Below, piece after piece: positions 12,612 through 25,417 of a stretch of DNA of 64,000 nt (its first letter is position 1; each line of letters opens with the position of its first letter). The translations under genes and the position numbers were made by a program. Source of the stretch: Pontederia crassipes. Its lineage: Eukaryota; Streptophyta; Magnoliopsida; Commelinales; Pontederiaceae. The notes under the pieces were generated by a model. It was not told where the DNA came from. It saw nothing but the letters and a program-made list of their open reading frames with translations, and did no database searches. The DNA lies in the NCBI GenBank assembly GCA_030549335.1, contig CM060186.1:25776689-25840688 (forward strand), in the 5' to 3' direction.

Positions 12612-12980
12612 TAAGTAATACATAATCTCCAGGTTGTGCTTCATTGTTTTAATTAATCAATAGTTTAACTTGAACCTTTTCGTTGAGTTAGAATTTTTTT
12701 GAAGTTATGGGGCGTGGCAGCAAACAATTAACGAAAGCCATGCTCAAGCTGTAGCATCACTGGAAGAGTTATCCTCGAACAAAATAATTGACTCCAGTCA
12801 GTGTCAACTGCTTTCTACTGTAGCGGTGTAGAAATTCACATCATGTGATCTTCTAATTCTAGTGCCATTGATCTAAGGAGAACAGAAACACTTAAGCGGC
12901 GTGCAGCACAATACTGGAACAACAAAACACTGAAGTAATTAGACGTGCAAGAAGAAGCATGTAACATTGTCCGACAGTTC

Positions 12981-15458
12981 CTAAAGCCAGAAGTAGGAAC
13001 ACACAGCAAATGTGGCTAAGGAGACGAATTGCGCAAAGCGCGGAACAAATTTAACTGAATCACTCGTTCCAGGGGACTGAGATGGTGCCGAAACAGACAC
13101 AGCAGAAGTAGGCACACCACGCTGCGACGACGAAGGCAAATCTGTAATGTACCAATATAACTGATCATTGCCAATGACGAAGCAGCATTCCAGAATATGC
13201 ATACATATATATCCAAATACACTCCAGCAATTAATGATGAGAAATCAAATAAGGCCCTTACCAGCACTGTTGCACAATCATATAGATATATATCATATAT
13301 TTTTTTTCTGTTGCATAACTAAGTTAGGAAACTCTTCAACAACAGACAGTAGTTGCTCAGAAAGCAATAAACCTTCAAATCATTACTCGTTTGATTAAAC
13401 TGATAAGGACGTTAAAAATGGCTAAGATCCAGGACCTGGTGATAGGGTTCATGGCGTTTCACGTGACCGATATATGGAAGGCATAAAAAGGTACATGGAT
13501 CCAAACATATTTTTTGTCTGAAGCGGTGTCTCAGTTTGCAGAGGTGTTCCCTGACTTATCCTGTGTCATACGTATGGCAAGCGAGATACTTTTGAATTGT
13601 TGCTCGTTCGAACTAGTGGAAGATAAGGGTGCGACACAGATAGGACATTAATCTGAACAAGGGAGGTCATTTCTGATCAAGCCAATTCAAATCATGCCAG
13701 TCAATTGGCCTGAATTATATATAAAGCTATGTACACAAGTAGTCGATCGCCCATGCCATGACCATGCTCCTTACGATCGGATGAATATAGTACTTTTCCT
13801 TGTTTTATTTGTGGTTCAAAATATGCTTTCAGCTGTGCCAGCTAGGGGTGAGATCAGTGCAGGTCGGGGCAATTGTTGCATTAAAAAATATCATTCTATA
13901 TATTTTGGCTGGATTTTTAAAATAAAAAAAAACAGTGATTTTTTAGGTCCTATATTTTATATATTTTATATTTATAAAAAAAATAATGATATAAAGAGAT
14001 GCATTATTTCGTAATAATGCTATATTATGACTTATATTAATTTTCTATACATATTATAGGATAAATAATATGTCTATTGAGTAATTTTATATATATTATA
14101 AATATTTAAATATAATATCAATATATTTTATAAAAATTAACTATGAAGGTCTTCATCGGACTCCTCGGATGATTTTTCTAATTTTAAAAGCTGCCTAGAT
14201 TTCTTTTGAGTTAAAAAAATCTAAAAATTCTGTGTCGGATCAGATCGGTCTTTTAGGTTTTCGATTTTTTGCTCATAGCCCTAGTGCCACCCTTTGGTTA
14301 CGGAATAAAATTGAATCAAATAATACATGAGTCACATTCTTATTCCATCTTATATTTAGTTAAAAAATAAAAAAAATTAAAATATATTATTTTACAATTA
14401 AAATAATTTATTATAAAAAAAATCTTACTCGTTATTATTAAATGATAAAAATCTTAGTATAAACAATATATGATTAAAGCTAAAAAAAATAAAATGTAGT
14501 GAAAAATTAAAAAAGGACAGGAATATAGTTATTATTGTCATTTGTAAGAATAAACATATTATCATTTTGGTGTTAAAAATAGTGGTTTCATTTTAGACAA
14601 TTTTTAAAAAAAAATGAGAATTGATTAATGTATTCTTTTTTCCCCATAAATATCTTATTATTCCAAGGTTTTTTGTTGGGAACCAAATAGGACTATAAGT
14701 GTTTCATAAATTTGAAGCAAAAGCAGATAACATATGCAGTGTTGATGTCTTATCTGCTACACAAAATAGTTGCAGAGCGTATCCATTTTCTTAGCACAAA
14801 CCTCTTTCGTTTGTACTCAAATCATCTTTTTGACCAAATTGTGACGCCACAGTACAAGGACGAGAAATGCTAAATTTTGTCTAAAATGAAAAATGCAACA
14901 TGGAAAAGATGAGAGGGAGAGAGATCATACCAGGAGCTGCAACAGGAGCACCAGCCACAGCAGCTGCAACGTGAGGATTAGCGAATAAGAATAATGCATG
15001 ATCTGAAGTTTTTAGATAATAAAAGATTGAAAGAAAATCAAAGAACTCGTGCACTTCTGAGTGATCTGAAAAATGCAGGTAAGAAGTCTGCACTGACTTG
15101 TGCACTTGCTAATGGAGGGCGCGACGACGCCGCAAGCGAGTGGCAGGTCCAGGGCCTTGGTCATGTTGAGCTTGACCCCGTAGTCGGCGCCCTGCTTCAA
15201 TGCGTAGCAGAGGCAGGACATCTGTTCCTTGACCACGTTCTTGATCCCGGAGCAGCACTCCCCTTTGGGCTTCCGGAGCACGCTCCCTTCCTCCACGAAC
15301 GTCAGGCACTCGGTGAGGCCGAGGAGCGAAGAGGAGCAGTCCATGGCCGGTGCAGGCGCGGAGGCATGATGAGCCCCATCCCCATGCATGGCCATGGCGA
15401 GCCCCAGGACAAGGACCCAGATCAGAGCCTTGGCGCCTGCCATCCTTTGTTTTTCCAC
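12981..15458 (-). CDS. GPI-anchored non-specific lipid-transfer-like protein (LTPG type), three exons
   Basis: Exon model on the minus strand: 15458-15098, 14931-14963 (33 bases), 13141-12981; 555 bases, 184 residues. Donors and acceptors follow GT-AG (GTCAGT, then GTTGCAG; GTATGA, then TTACAG), both introns are phase 1, and the frame stays open. Residues 11-24 form a hydrophobic signal peptide. The eight-cysteine motif is complete: C41, C51, C68-C69, C82-x-C84, C109, C119. An N-glycosylation site NMT is at 98-100. Exons 2 and 3 encode an Ala/Pro/Ser/Thr-rich linker, ending in a hydrophobic tail typical of a GPI attachment signal. Family role: cell-surface lipid binding, linked to cuticle or cell-wall deposition. 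A second start, Met6 at 15443, also fits. The micro-exon and 1.8 kb intron 2 make automated prediction prone to truncate this gene. Intron 2 carries a hAT-like insertion. Family call is firm, exact exon 1 donor slightly less so. Confidence 0.85.
13843..14283. mobile_element. Short hAT-like element in intron 2 of the lipid-transfer-like gene
   Basis: It begins TAGGGGTGAG and ends CTCATAGCCCTA, imperfect inverted termini. The flanks are GTGCCAGC (13835-13842) and GTGCCACC (14284-14291), an 8-base target duplication with one mismatch, as in hAT transposons. The 441-base interior is AT-rich without a gene. Confidence 0.65.
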
Positions 15459-16006
15459 TTCTGTTGGTGAGCTCTTTTTAGCTTGGTCACAAGGAGGAAG
15501 GAGATTGGAGTCCGTGTGGGTATGCCTTTTGGGTAAAAAGAATGAAGGTGACCAAGCTTGATGCCTGATCTGCTCACAAGGGATTGGGAAGAGGAAACAT
15601 AAAAGTGACTGCTCAATCTTGAAGGAACAGTGGAATAAAATGCACTAGTTTTGCAACGGAAGCGTTTTGTTCTAAATTTTAATTAAATATATATGTGGAG
15701 TGCAGGGGAAATCAAATTTGAATGATTAGATATAAAATGTGGCTGTTCAGAATGGAGACAAATTTGTTGGGACAAGCAAAGACTTAAAAGAGGAGCTGAG
15801 AGCGGCCACATGGGACTGGAGTAACAAAGATAATTAATTGGAGAGTTTCAGTTTTACTTCAACGGCAAGTGGTGTTTACCATGCAATTGTTTTTTTACTA
15901 AAGTTATGTTCATCACGGGTTATCATAAACATTTCTCTCCAGGAAATGAACTTTTAATTGTGATGTGTTTAAAATAAAGATTTAATGTCACTCCTACTCA
16001 CTCAAG
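15459..16006. other. Upstream region of the first lipid-transfer-like gene
   Basis: This should hold the promoter and 5' UTR of the minus-strand gene. An AT-rich stretch, AAATATATATG, near 15686 is the only TATA-like sequence seen and is far from the start codon. No other gene or repeat was recognised. Confidence 0.4.
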
Positions 16007-16562
16007 CAGGGGCGTTCACCGAGTCGGGTCGACCCGTGAACCCGATGATCCGACCCAATCCGAACCAGTTCGGGTCGGGTCGGATCGGACCCGACTAGAA
16101 CTCGACCCGACCACGGGTCGGGTACGGGTTAGAAAAATTCAACCCGACTTGACCCGACCTAATCCGATTGACCCAAATTTTTATTTTTTTTTCTTTTTTA
16201 TTTAAACTTAAGGTTTATATTTGATTTAAAAATATTTAAAAAAATTGAAATAAAATATTTTAAATGCAGAAATAATATTAAATAGTCAAAAAATATATTT
16301 TAGGCTTTTAAAATAATATTAAATAATATTTTTTATATTAAATAAAATATAAAATAGTAAGAAAAAATTAAAAAAAGAAAATTGGGTGGTCGGGTAACCC
16401 GACCACCCGACCTGACCTGACCCGAATCCGACCCGACCTGACCCGGTTCGGGTCAGGTCGGGTCGGATCCAGTCCCCCAGCCCCCTAGACTCGACCCGAT
16501 TTGGTCGGGTCGGGTCGGATTTGTTCACGGGTCGGGTCCAACCCAACCCGTGAACACCCCTA
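16007..16562. mobile_element. Non-autonomous hAT element, 556 bases
   Basis: The element starts CAGGGGCGTTCAC and ends GTGAACACCCCTA, inverted terminal repeats of the hAT type. It is flanked by a perfect 8-base direct repeat, CACTCAAG (15999-16006 and 16563-16570). Inside both ends are arrays of GGGTCGGGTC and CCCGACC words, around an AT-rich centre. It has no transposase frame. Confidence 0.92.
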
Positions 16563-16570
16563 CACTCAAG

Positions 16571-17771
16571 TAGAGCCGATAGGAGCGTCCTACTTTGTTC
16601 TAGAGTTGACGGTTGTAATTTTTGTGCGCGGTTTAGACGGATTAATAAAAAATCATAACAGTTCAGGATCTCTGGTTCAAATCTTCATCTTCTTCATTCG
16701 TCTGCCTGCTTCCTCCCTCGATTGCAGCCACCGTCGCGATCCCCTCTGCAGATCGCATTCACCAACACGCCCTTCTCTACCGATCATAATCGCCGCTGCA
16801 TCCCCTCCGCCGATCGTAGTCGCCGCTGCTCCCTCCCTCTTTCCCACACACGGCCCTCTTCTCATGTGACATCGCAGCAGCTCTCCATCGACATTGTTAT
16901 CCGCAGACCTTGCCGGGCATCATCGCCACAGGCTCGCCGCGTACCTCTGCTCGGCATGGCGGCTCTGTTCCTCACATGACATCGCAACCCTCTTGCTCAC
17001 ACGACATCGCCATAGTTGTTGCTCATTGTCACTCCTGCTGCTTGCCGATGCTGGGGCAACTGCTTGATGTTGCTGCCATTGCTCTCCCCTACCGCTCCCG
17101 ATGCTATTGCTAGACATTGCCGCTCCCGCTGCTCACCTCCTCGCCGTTGCCACAATCGGACACCGGTCGCAGCCGATCCGATCGCACGATTTGGGCACTG
17201 GTTCAGTGCATTTTTCTGGATATCTTAGAATGCTCTACCCACTTGGGTGCATAGGAGCGCCATTAAACCCTTAAAATAATGTGCTATTAGCCTTCAAATA
17301 ATTTACATATCATTTCCTCTTAGCAAAATTACTAGTTAGTGACTCCATATTTGATTTTCAAACTTACGATTTTGATTAAAATTTATTTATATCGCTCACA
17401 TTGGAACATTGAATTACTGTTAATTTCATTCTCTCCACAAAGTTTTAACTTTTTAGGATTCTTTGCCTTCAATCATACTTTTCATTTTCTCCATAAAGTT
17501 TCAACTTTTTAGTATTTTATATGTTCAATCAAACTTTTACCAATTATCACCATTTAAGAAAATGAAAAAAAACTTAGAAATAAAAAAAGAAATATCTCAT
17601 TTTATTTTTTTTAAATCCTTATATTTTCTTCATAAATGATAATAGAGGATAAAAAAAGTAATGAAACGAGTACAATAAAGAAGAGGTACCAAATATTGGT
17701 AGAATGGAATTTTTTTGTGGTTCACCTAAATCAATAATTTTCAAGATTAATCCTTGATTTTGCTTAGTTAT
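16571..17771. other. Region without a supported gene
   Basis: From 16680 to 17170 the sequence is CT-rich and GC-rich with overlapping frames on both strands (for example 122 codons at 16501 and 85 codons at 16722). These encode only Pro, Ser, Arg and Ala runs and no domain, so they are not called. Similar stretches lie at 30660-30960 and 61040-61420. From 17230 the DNA is AT-rich and featureless. Confidence 0.5.
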
Positions 17772-20223
17772 TGTCACACCCAACTCTGTAACTAAGTTCT
17801 AATTCTAATTATCATTATCTTATTTATATTTAACAATTCCAAAAATAAAATCGACAAAACTTCCTCCCTTACTTATCTTGTAGTATTTGCCAACATACAT
17901 ATAAAAGACGCATATATATTCATCAAAGTTTAATAAAAAGCTATAAGTTAGAAATTCGCATATTGTCATTATGTTTTTTTATTCACAAACCATCTAACAT
18001 ATAACCCCACAAGATCAAGTCTTATAAAACCTTACAAAAAGTTTCTCACAAACTTAATTACAACATTTAAGACTATCTATTACATGCATGCTTCCAAAAA
18101 CAAAAGTGAAAGAGTGATTAAAGTGCTCTAACGGTTCGATTTCTTCTATATGTAGCAAAACAAGCTCCGAGTCGACTCAACTCAAGAACTTACGAGTATC
18201 TGAAAAATTTAAAATGGATACTGTGAGCAATAATCATTTGCTCAGTGAGTGAAATAAAAGTACAACATAAGGGAACAATACGAGTGCATATAACATTTAA
18301 ATAATCACATTTCTTTCATATAATAAAACATTTAAAGTATAGCACATATAACATAACTAGTCAAATCATATGAACTTTCACATAAATAAAAGTAATTCAA
18401 GATATCATCATTTTCATAATTAAACTCCACACATGTGTCATTGCACATACAAATCATGGGTCAATATGTATCTCTTTATGATTGTGTGTCATACAGTTAA
18501 GCAAAGCTTCACAATCATATATTCTCAGATACGCAGAGCAAAACATGGGCTAATACGTATCCACTCTCGGATACGCAGAGCATATCATAGGTCAATACGT
18601 ATCCGAATACTCTCGGATATACAGAGCATAACATGGATCAATACGTGCACACAGATAAACCCCCAAAGGGCAAAGACGCTCGATATACGCCCCAAAGACT
18701 TCATGTATATCGAACGCGGTCCCAAAAATCTTTTTCAACTAGTATGACTAATGAACACATGAAATTTAACAATATTAAAATACACGTGTCATAATCACAT
18801 ATCATTATTAAGTACAACTTATTTTCACTTCACAAGCATTGTTTCTTGAAAATATTTTTGTATATGATGTTACACCATCTCATATGAAATCCTTGAAACA
18901 TATCATAAATGCTTTTCATAGCTCAAGATATGTTTCAATAATAACAATAATAATCTTTTCTTGAGGTAATACCATAAATAAAACAACTAACATATAACAT
19001 TTTACTATGTTATAAATTTACCCACTCACCTTGTACTTTATCACTTCAAGGAGGTTTATTAGATTTCTTCCCTTTCACTTGTACCTTGATATTTTTCTAC
19101 AAGTAATAATATCTTTTTACTTCCCAATTACAACAAAGTATGCAATGCATGCTCATGATGCATGAATTCTTATGCACCCTAAAATGCATATAATCCTCTT
19201 TAATACCAATTTCTAACTTCAGGTTTTTATGTTCATAAGCTATTTCACAATTTGAACTTCTTAATCCTTCACAGCTTAACTAGGCACTATCTCAGGATTT
19301 TAGACTGAGTACTTATCAATAAATAATTCATAATTTCTTAACCAGATGGGCAAATCTTATAATTTTGGATTAATTATAAACTAGACATACTAAAGTTTTC
19401 AACCCCCAAATATCATTAACTATGTCCAAGTGAATAAGTCATAACATCTAAGAGAATTTGACCTAGGGTTTGTGTCCTGGTAAACTGTGCGTCAATGAAA
19501 TATTGATTTATATTTTTCTTCATACTTGTCCATTTAATTAGGTCATAAATTTTCTAAAAATTAGACTTCATTAGTATTTTGTCATAAAAAGTATAGAATT
19601 TAACTCACTGTATAGCCTTATAACAAAAATAGTTAATTTGGGTCGTGATCTGTCCATATCCTGGAATATGTAAGAAGAATCACTATAAAATGAAAAATTT
19701 ATTTCTTCCAAAATACAAGTCCAAATAAGATGATTCCACTTCTCACCGAACCTTTGGAATGGATAATTAAGTATATCCAAATTTCAAACCCTACCTCACT
19801 CTACTCCAATCGTGCACTAATTACAAATTGAACCTATATCAGACTCGGGACAAGATGAGTGACTTGCGAAGATAAGTTCATAACTTCCTCTATAACTCTT
19901 TTTTAGTGATTTCAGGGGCCATGGGAAGATAACTTCGAATGGATTAACCATACAAAATTTCATCATTAATGGTTCGTTAATCACAAATGAATGATCCTCT
20001 CAATCAGAAGAATAATTTTCGGATCAAAACTCACCTTAAACAGTTGATCTTCCCAATTTTTCCCAAGTCGTTTCACTCGACTTCTGCCTTTGATAATTTT
20101 TCTATGGTGCAAATATAATATTAAGTGACTTATATATTTTTAAATGGACATCCAAACTAACTTAGTATGTTAATTAAATGCATGATTATGCACAAATGAT
20201 ATTTCTAGAGCACGTCCGTGACA
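17772..20223 (+). mobile_element. Solo LTR, 2452 bases
   Basis: It starts TGTCACACCC and ends GTCCGTGACA. The flanks are a perfect 5-base target duplication, GTTAT (17767-17771 and 20224-20228). No internal retroelement sequence or second LTR is present, so it is the product of recombination between LTRs. Its length and termini suggest a large Ty3-gypsy family. A short internal repeat lies at about 18430-18650. The 104-codon frame at 18433 falls in this repeat and is not a gene. Confidence 0.9.
18520..18645 (+). repeat. Tandem repeat inside the solo LTR
   Basis: Units of about 45-60 bases contain a TCGGATACGCAGAGCA-type word followed by a CAATACGTATCC-type word. They recur near 18525, 18575 and 18620 with changes. 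Confidence 0.6.
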
Positions 20224-20918
20224 GTTATCATCAATTATAGTTTATAACAAAAAAAGTCTCACAATCTCGGAATGATTTCCCCAACTCCTAAATAATTAAG
20301 CGGTCTCCTAGTTTTCATATTGAGATGATTTTAGCATGTAATCACACAAATAAAAGAGACTCGTTACATGACATTTAAAATTTTAACTTCCTAATGTGAA
20401 AAATCAAGCTATGTCCAAACATTAATTAACTTCTTAGTATGTCATTGGTGACTAGAGGATCTCTATTCCGGATTTCTATGCCTAATTATTTTCCACCATC
20501 CCTAGAGGAATTGTGGCAAAGAACGTAAAGTTGAGTGAATAAAATAAAAACTAAGCAAAGTTAGGGTTCTAATAATGGAAATTACTGTAATACTCCAAAA
20601 AATACCTTTGCCATGTGGTGGAGACTATTTTCGAGAATCTTTACTCTATTAGTGACCATGAACAGTCAAATGCCATGAGATATCAACAAAGTGAAAATAA
20701 GATAATATAAATAAAAGAAAAGACACCACTAAATTGGAAGCTTAATAGGCAATGAAAATAGTACAAGTATTATATTTTGTTTGTACTCTTAAGTTCTCCA
20801 AGCACGGACATCGCACACACCATCAACACAAATAATTATAGGTTCTTATACATAGAATGAGATGCAAGGCATGCAATTCGCCCGAAAATTTTAAAGCCCA
20901 AATGTTGGAGAACATCAA

Positions 20919-21120
20919 CAATGCATTGAGCTTCATATTAGATAAGTATTATAAACATGAATAATATTTATCATAAAAAGACAATTTCAATGCATTGAAC
21001 TTCATACTAGGTAAGTATTATAAACATGAATAATATTCAATATAAAAAAACAATTTCAATGCATTGAGCTTCTAGATAAGTACTATAAACATGAATAATA
21101 TTCGTCATAAAAAAAGACAA
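20919..21120 (+). repeat. Three tandem 69-base units
   Basis: The word CAATGCATTGA occurs at 20919, 20988 and 21057, spaced by 69 bases. Each is followed by GAGCTTC, AAGTATTATAAACATGAA and TAATATT. Confidence 0.85.
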
Positions 21121-21435
21121 TGTGCTATGGAAATTAATTAGTATCATCATGTTGTTGGATCAATGTGCTTTGTGCCTTCTTTTTATTCTCTGCCCAAAAG
21201 AAGAAGAATTTGGTATTAAAGAACTTTGGGCGCCTTGAGGTGAGAAATGTGGAAACATAGAGTACGCCAAGATATTAGGTTGAATAGCAATTAAAAGTGT
21301 TACTCATTACATGCATTGCCTCGTGTGAATTACTTTTTTTATTCCAATATATTGGTTTTGGTTTAGTGCTTCCCCATTGATTGTTTTATTAAGTATCAAC
21401 TTACTTCTCCTCTTGATGTCTTGTATTTCAACAAT

Positions 21436-21447
21436 TGGTATCTGAGC
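21436..21447 (+). promoter_or_regulatory. Primer-binding site of a Ty1-copia element
   Basis: TGGTATCTGAGC differs by one base from TGGTATCAGAGC, the common copia primer site pairing with initiator tRNA-Met. It follows TTTCAACA, a plausible LTR end. A copia-like gag remnant lies downstream on the same strand. Confidence 0.65.
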
Positions 21448-21949
21448 ATGATTAACTTATATTTCTTTAATTGTTTTTTATGATTTTAAAGATCTAATCA
21501 TCTAGCTTTATGCCATCAACAAGTCATAGTTCGGGCAAAGTTCAATCTCCACTAGGCCTCTGACTTTTAGTGCATCTTATTTGGTCTGTTGGAAGATCCG
21601 TATGAACTTAATTAATTTTGACGTTTTGGACATTGTCAAAATTAAATTTTTTTCATTCTTACTTCAACTCCTTCCAAAAATGAAAAAAAACTTTAATCAA
21701 ATTGGACTATAAAGCAAAGAGCATTTTTTTTGTTATGTTTTTTACTATACAAAATTTAACGTGATTTCCACATGTAAAATGTTTCATGAGACTTGGAATA
21801 AGATCTTGAATATTACTAGAATCTACAAAGTTAAAGAATCACCCCCTCCCCCAGTACACAAATAAAACGATTGTGATTGAAGAGAAATGACTTGAAAAAA
21901 TTAGATTACATTTTTATAATTTAATTGGTTCTCTCCTCACTTATGGCAT

Positions 21950-22380
21950 GAAGAAATATCAAGAGGCCATCAAGGGAGAACAACTCAAGTGATGAAGATG
22001 AAAGAAGGATGACAATGCATGCAATATGACATAACTACTTGAAGATCGTCAAACAAAGAAGAAGAGGACCACAAAAGAATGAATCATCATCATCAAAAAA
22101 GCAAATTATATGTTTTAAATGTAACAAACTATGACATTATAGAAGTGATGTCCCAATCTTGTGAATAAAAAAATTGAAGAAGGAGAAATCTTACTTTTGT
22201 CGCATAGCAAATGATGTACATCCAAACTCACCTTGTGATTTTCATGATGATAATGACGATGATGTTTTTCATACACAACATGAATTTGGAACGCTTATAA
22301 GTAAATGTAGAATTTTGAAGGAGCACAAAGCCTTGAAAAAGGATTTAAAAATAAAACTTGTGAAATTTTAAAAGAAGAAA
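21950..22380 (+). pseudogene. Decayed Ty1-copia gag with zinc knuckle
   Basis: A broken frame reads through a retroviral-type knuckle near 22110-22160. CFKCNK and HYRSD are recognisable, but the last Cys is changed to Val and a stop follows. The next open piece (22174-22371, 65 codons) is acidic and then lysine-rich, like the segment after the knuckle in copia elements of this type. Stops and frameshifts make it non-functional. Confidence 0.6.
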
Positions 22381-22919
22381 CTTAGAACTTGAAACCATCT
22401 CTTGATTATTTGAATGTTTCTTTTGATGATAATAAAAGTTTAAAATATTGTCTTGATATGTAGAAATTGTTGGAAACTAGACTTCATATCTTGTGTTTAC
22501 AGTTATCAATTTAACATAAAGAAATAGTTTAATTTGGAATGGATAATTTTACATATTTAATTTTGAAAATATTTGTCTATGTTCTCACATTATTTAAATT
22601 AGGAGGCAAATGTGAAAAATGTACAATTCTCTTAGTTTTTAGAGAATCAAGGATCACCTTTTTTGAAAAACTACACAACATATAAAAAATTAAATTTTAA
22701 AAAAATTGCAATTTGGAATGAATATTTCATATGCTTAACTTTCAGTTAATATTTGACTATATTTCTATTAGATTTTAATTAGAGGTTGAATACACAAGTT
22801 CTAGATAAAAATTTTCTTATGTTTTCACAGAATTAAATATCATATCATTTGGATAATAGTACAAAATAGTATATATAAAACAATGTAGATCTAATAAAGT
22901 TTATAAAGAACATTTCAGT

Positions 22920-23590
22920 CAAAAATGAGGTTTGGACATCCGGTCTTAATTTTCAGATGTCCCAAAATTCTCTGATAGCTCCAGCTAAAATAAACGACTT
23001 ATTGGAAAAGGTTCGGGCATTCGTAAAAAAATCTATGCATTCAAAACTTTTGCGACATTGACAAATGACTAGTTTTGAATTTAGAAGTTTTGGGGAGTCT
23101 CCACATCAGCAATACACGTTTCCAATCCTATAAAAAGATGACAAAGTCATAGAAGAACACAAGATTTCAAGAGGAAATAATTTTTTATCACTTGGTGCAT
23201 TTGGATATTTATTTGTATTATTTTTCTCTCATTCTCTCTTATTATTTTGAGTGTGCAAAGTTGTAAAGAGAGTTTGGAAGTGTGAAGTTTAGTTGTAATT
23301 AGGATTTTGAACTCTATTGTATGAGAGATTATCATCTTACCTTTTGAGTATGAGAAAAGTTGTGATGTTATTAAGCTTATTGCGATTAGAGGTGTACTCT
23401 TGAGTGGATAAAAGGTGGGTGAAAGCTTTATAGAAAGAGTAGTGTGCCTTACCTCTCAAAGTAGAGAAAAGACAATGAGGTATAAAGGGCTTCTCCCTTC
23501 CCCTTTGAATGCCTTATGATTATTATCAAAGCAAAGCTGCTCATTTTAATATTTAACCATTACACAATTTTGCTTTCAATGCTTCAAATT
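22920..23590 (+). repeat. Probable copia LTR fragment with promoter
   Basis: The stretch has GGTTTGGACATCCGG and similar words, the TATA box CTATAAAAAG at 23128-23137, and a GT-rich transcribed part. This layout is common for LTRs of large copia elements. Exact ends and a target duplication were not found. Confidence 0.4.
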
Positions 23591-23929
23591 TTTTTATTTA
23601 AAATGCGAGTGAAAGATTATATATGTTTTCTAAATCTTGATATGTGAAAAATTATATAAAATGATTTTGAAAAGTTACAAAAAATTATAAATGATGTTTC
23701 TATTAATCATCCATTTTTTAATATGATGATTTTTTAAATTCTGATTGAGAAATTTGATTATAAAGTAACAAATATCTTTCATATCTCTTTACATTCTTAT
23801 GCCATGAATCTTGTTTCTAAATACTGTAGATCTCATAAAATTTGACAAATTTTATAATATAGATATGAAGGAAGCATCTATAACGTAATGTGGACAAAGA
23901 AGAATGTGGCAATGTTACACCAACATTGA

Positions 23930-24170
23930 AATTTTGTTCTTAATGGCAAAGAGTGAAAATGATGAGACATCAATTTTCACTTATTATTCTAATAGTGATA
24001 ATGTTGACTTTACTTTTGATGTGCATAAAAGACTTTCATCTCTTGTTCAACAGTATCTTTCTCTTAAAAGAAAAAGATAAATTATTAATGATTAAGTTTC
24101 ATAATTTAAAAAATTATTTTGAAACCTTAGAAAAGGGAAAAATATTCCTTTCTAGTTCAAAATGATATTT
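23930..24170 (+). pseudogene. Second copia gag/pol linker fragment
   Basis: A frame starting just after 23940 (LMAKSENDE and following residues) resembles the acidic then lysine-rich segment found between gag and pol in copia elements. The open 70-codon stretch at 23953-24165 is in another frame. It is probably a remnant of a second, overlapping insertion. Confidence 0.35.
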
Positions 24171-25417
24171 CACAAATAAAGTTGTGATTTTACAAAACTT
24201 AGGAGTCCTAATATGTTTATCACTTATATTCATGAGTCATAATTGTTTGCATAGTTAAATATCTCTATTATTAGATATATTTCATTTACCATTCATTTTG
24301 GTATTAATATGACGATCATGGTCAAATGAAGATAGAAATTAAAAACATTTGTAAATAATAGTGATGTGCACTTGTATACTATCTTATGAGTTATCTATGT
24401 ATAGATTTACATTTGACATCTTTATGTCACATTTCAAAATATGTCAACTTTTAATACCTATATGCATAAACTCACATAGTCATTACGTTTCGCACGATAA
24501 TCATTTGAACATGATCTTTTATGTATATTTCATATGTTTAATAGGAAAACTTGCTAGTTTTCAAAATTATATTTTAAATTTCTTCTGGCATGATTATTAC
24601 TTTTTAAAACTTATTATTTTCATGTTATGGAAATAAATTTTTGCCTCTTATTTAATAGTTATCATTTTCTATTAAATGAGATGAAAAATGTGTTCAACTT
24701 GGAATTTTAATATTTTTTATCTTATTTTTCATATGGCATTGCCTTATCATTACTCTCGAATATGAGAATATAAAATGTATAGTGATATAGGGAGTGAAGT
24801 CAAAAGCTTGAAATATCATTCTCTCTTGATTTATTTTTAATTTTAGAAAGTTCAGATGTTAGCAAAATACTTTTCTCATGATTGTACAATATTGAATAAT
24901 TGATAAAGTATAAATCAAAATTTGACATATCACTATTATCACAAGGCTTTATGCAATATTTTATACAAAGTTTTGATCCTCATATCGATTTTTCCCTAAA
25001 ATTTATTGTTTATCTCTCATGAATCATGCATGCATTTAGGAGGAGTTGTGTTTTTTTTAAATGATAAAGAATGAACACACTTGTATATCTTTTTCAAAAA
25101 TTAAATATTTTCATGATATGATTAAAATTATGAAATTAAAAGACAAGATATGTTTGGAGATGACATGAAAAATCGTTATAAGATGAAAATGTCAAATGAT
25201 AGCCTCTCGTATAAGTGTAACATTAAGAGCTAAATGGTAAAGGAGAAATATGACTCCAAAAACTTATATGATCCCAAAGTTGTTTAGAAAAGTTATGGAC
25301 ACAGAGAAATATCATGGACCTCATAAAATTTATTTTATATTAAAGTTGCTTTACAATTATATTATGTATATTTATATTGTAAAAGGTGTTGGATAATTTG
25401 ACTCCAAGAGGGGATGG

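Noticed and set aside
14290..14690. Possible second MITE in intron 2 (TTTGGTTACGGAATAA against TTATTCCAAGG and AACCAAATAGG)
   Set aside because: The ends pair only partly and no target duplication could be read.
14994..15470. 158-codon plus-strand frame
   Set aside because: Antisense to exon 1 of the lipid-transfer-like gene.
17772..20223. A protein gene between the first lipid-transfer-like gene and the copia remnants
   Set aside because: The stretch has LTR ends and a perfect target duplication; its frames are short and lie in internal repeats.
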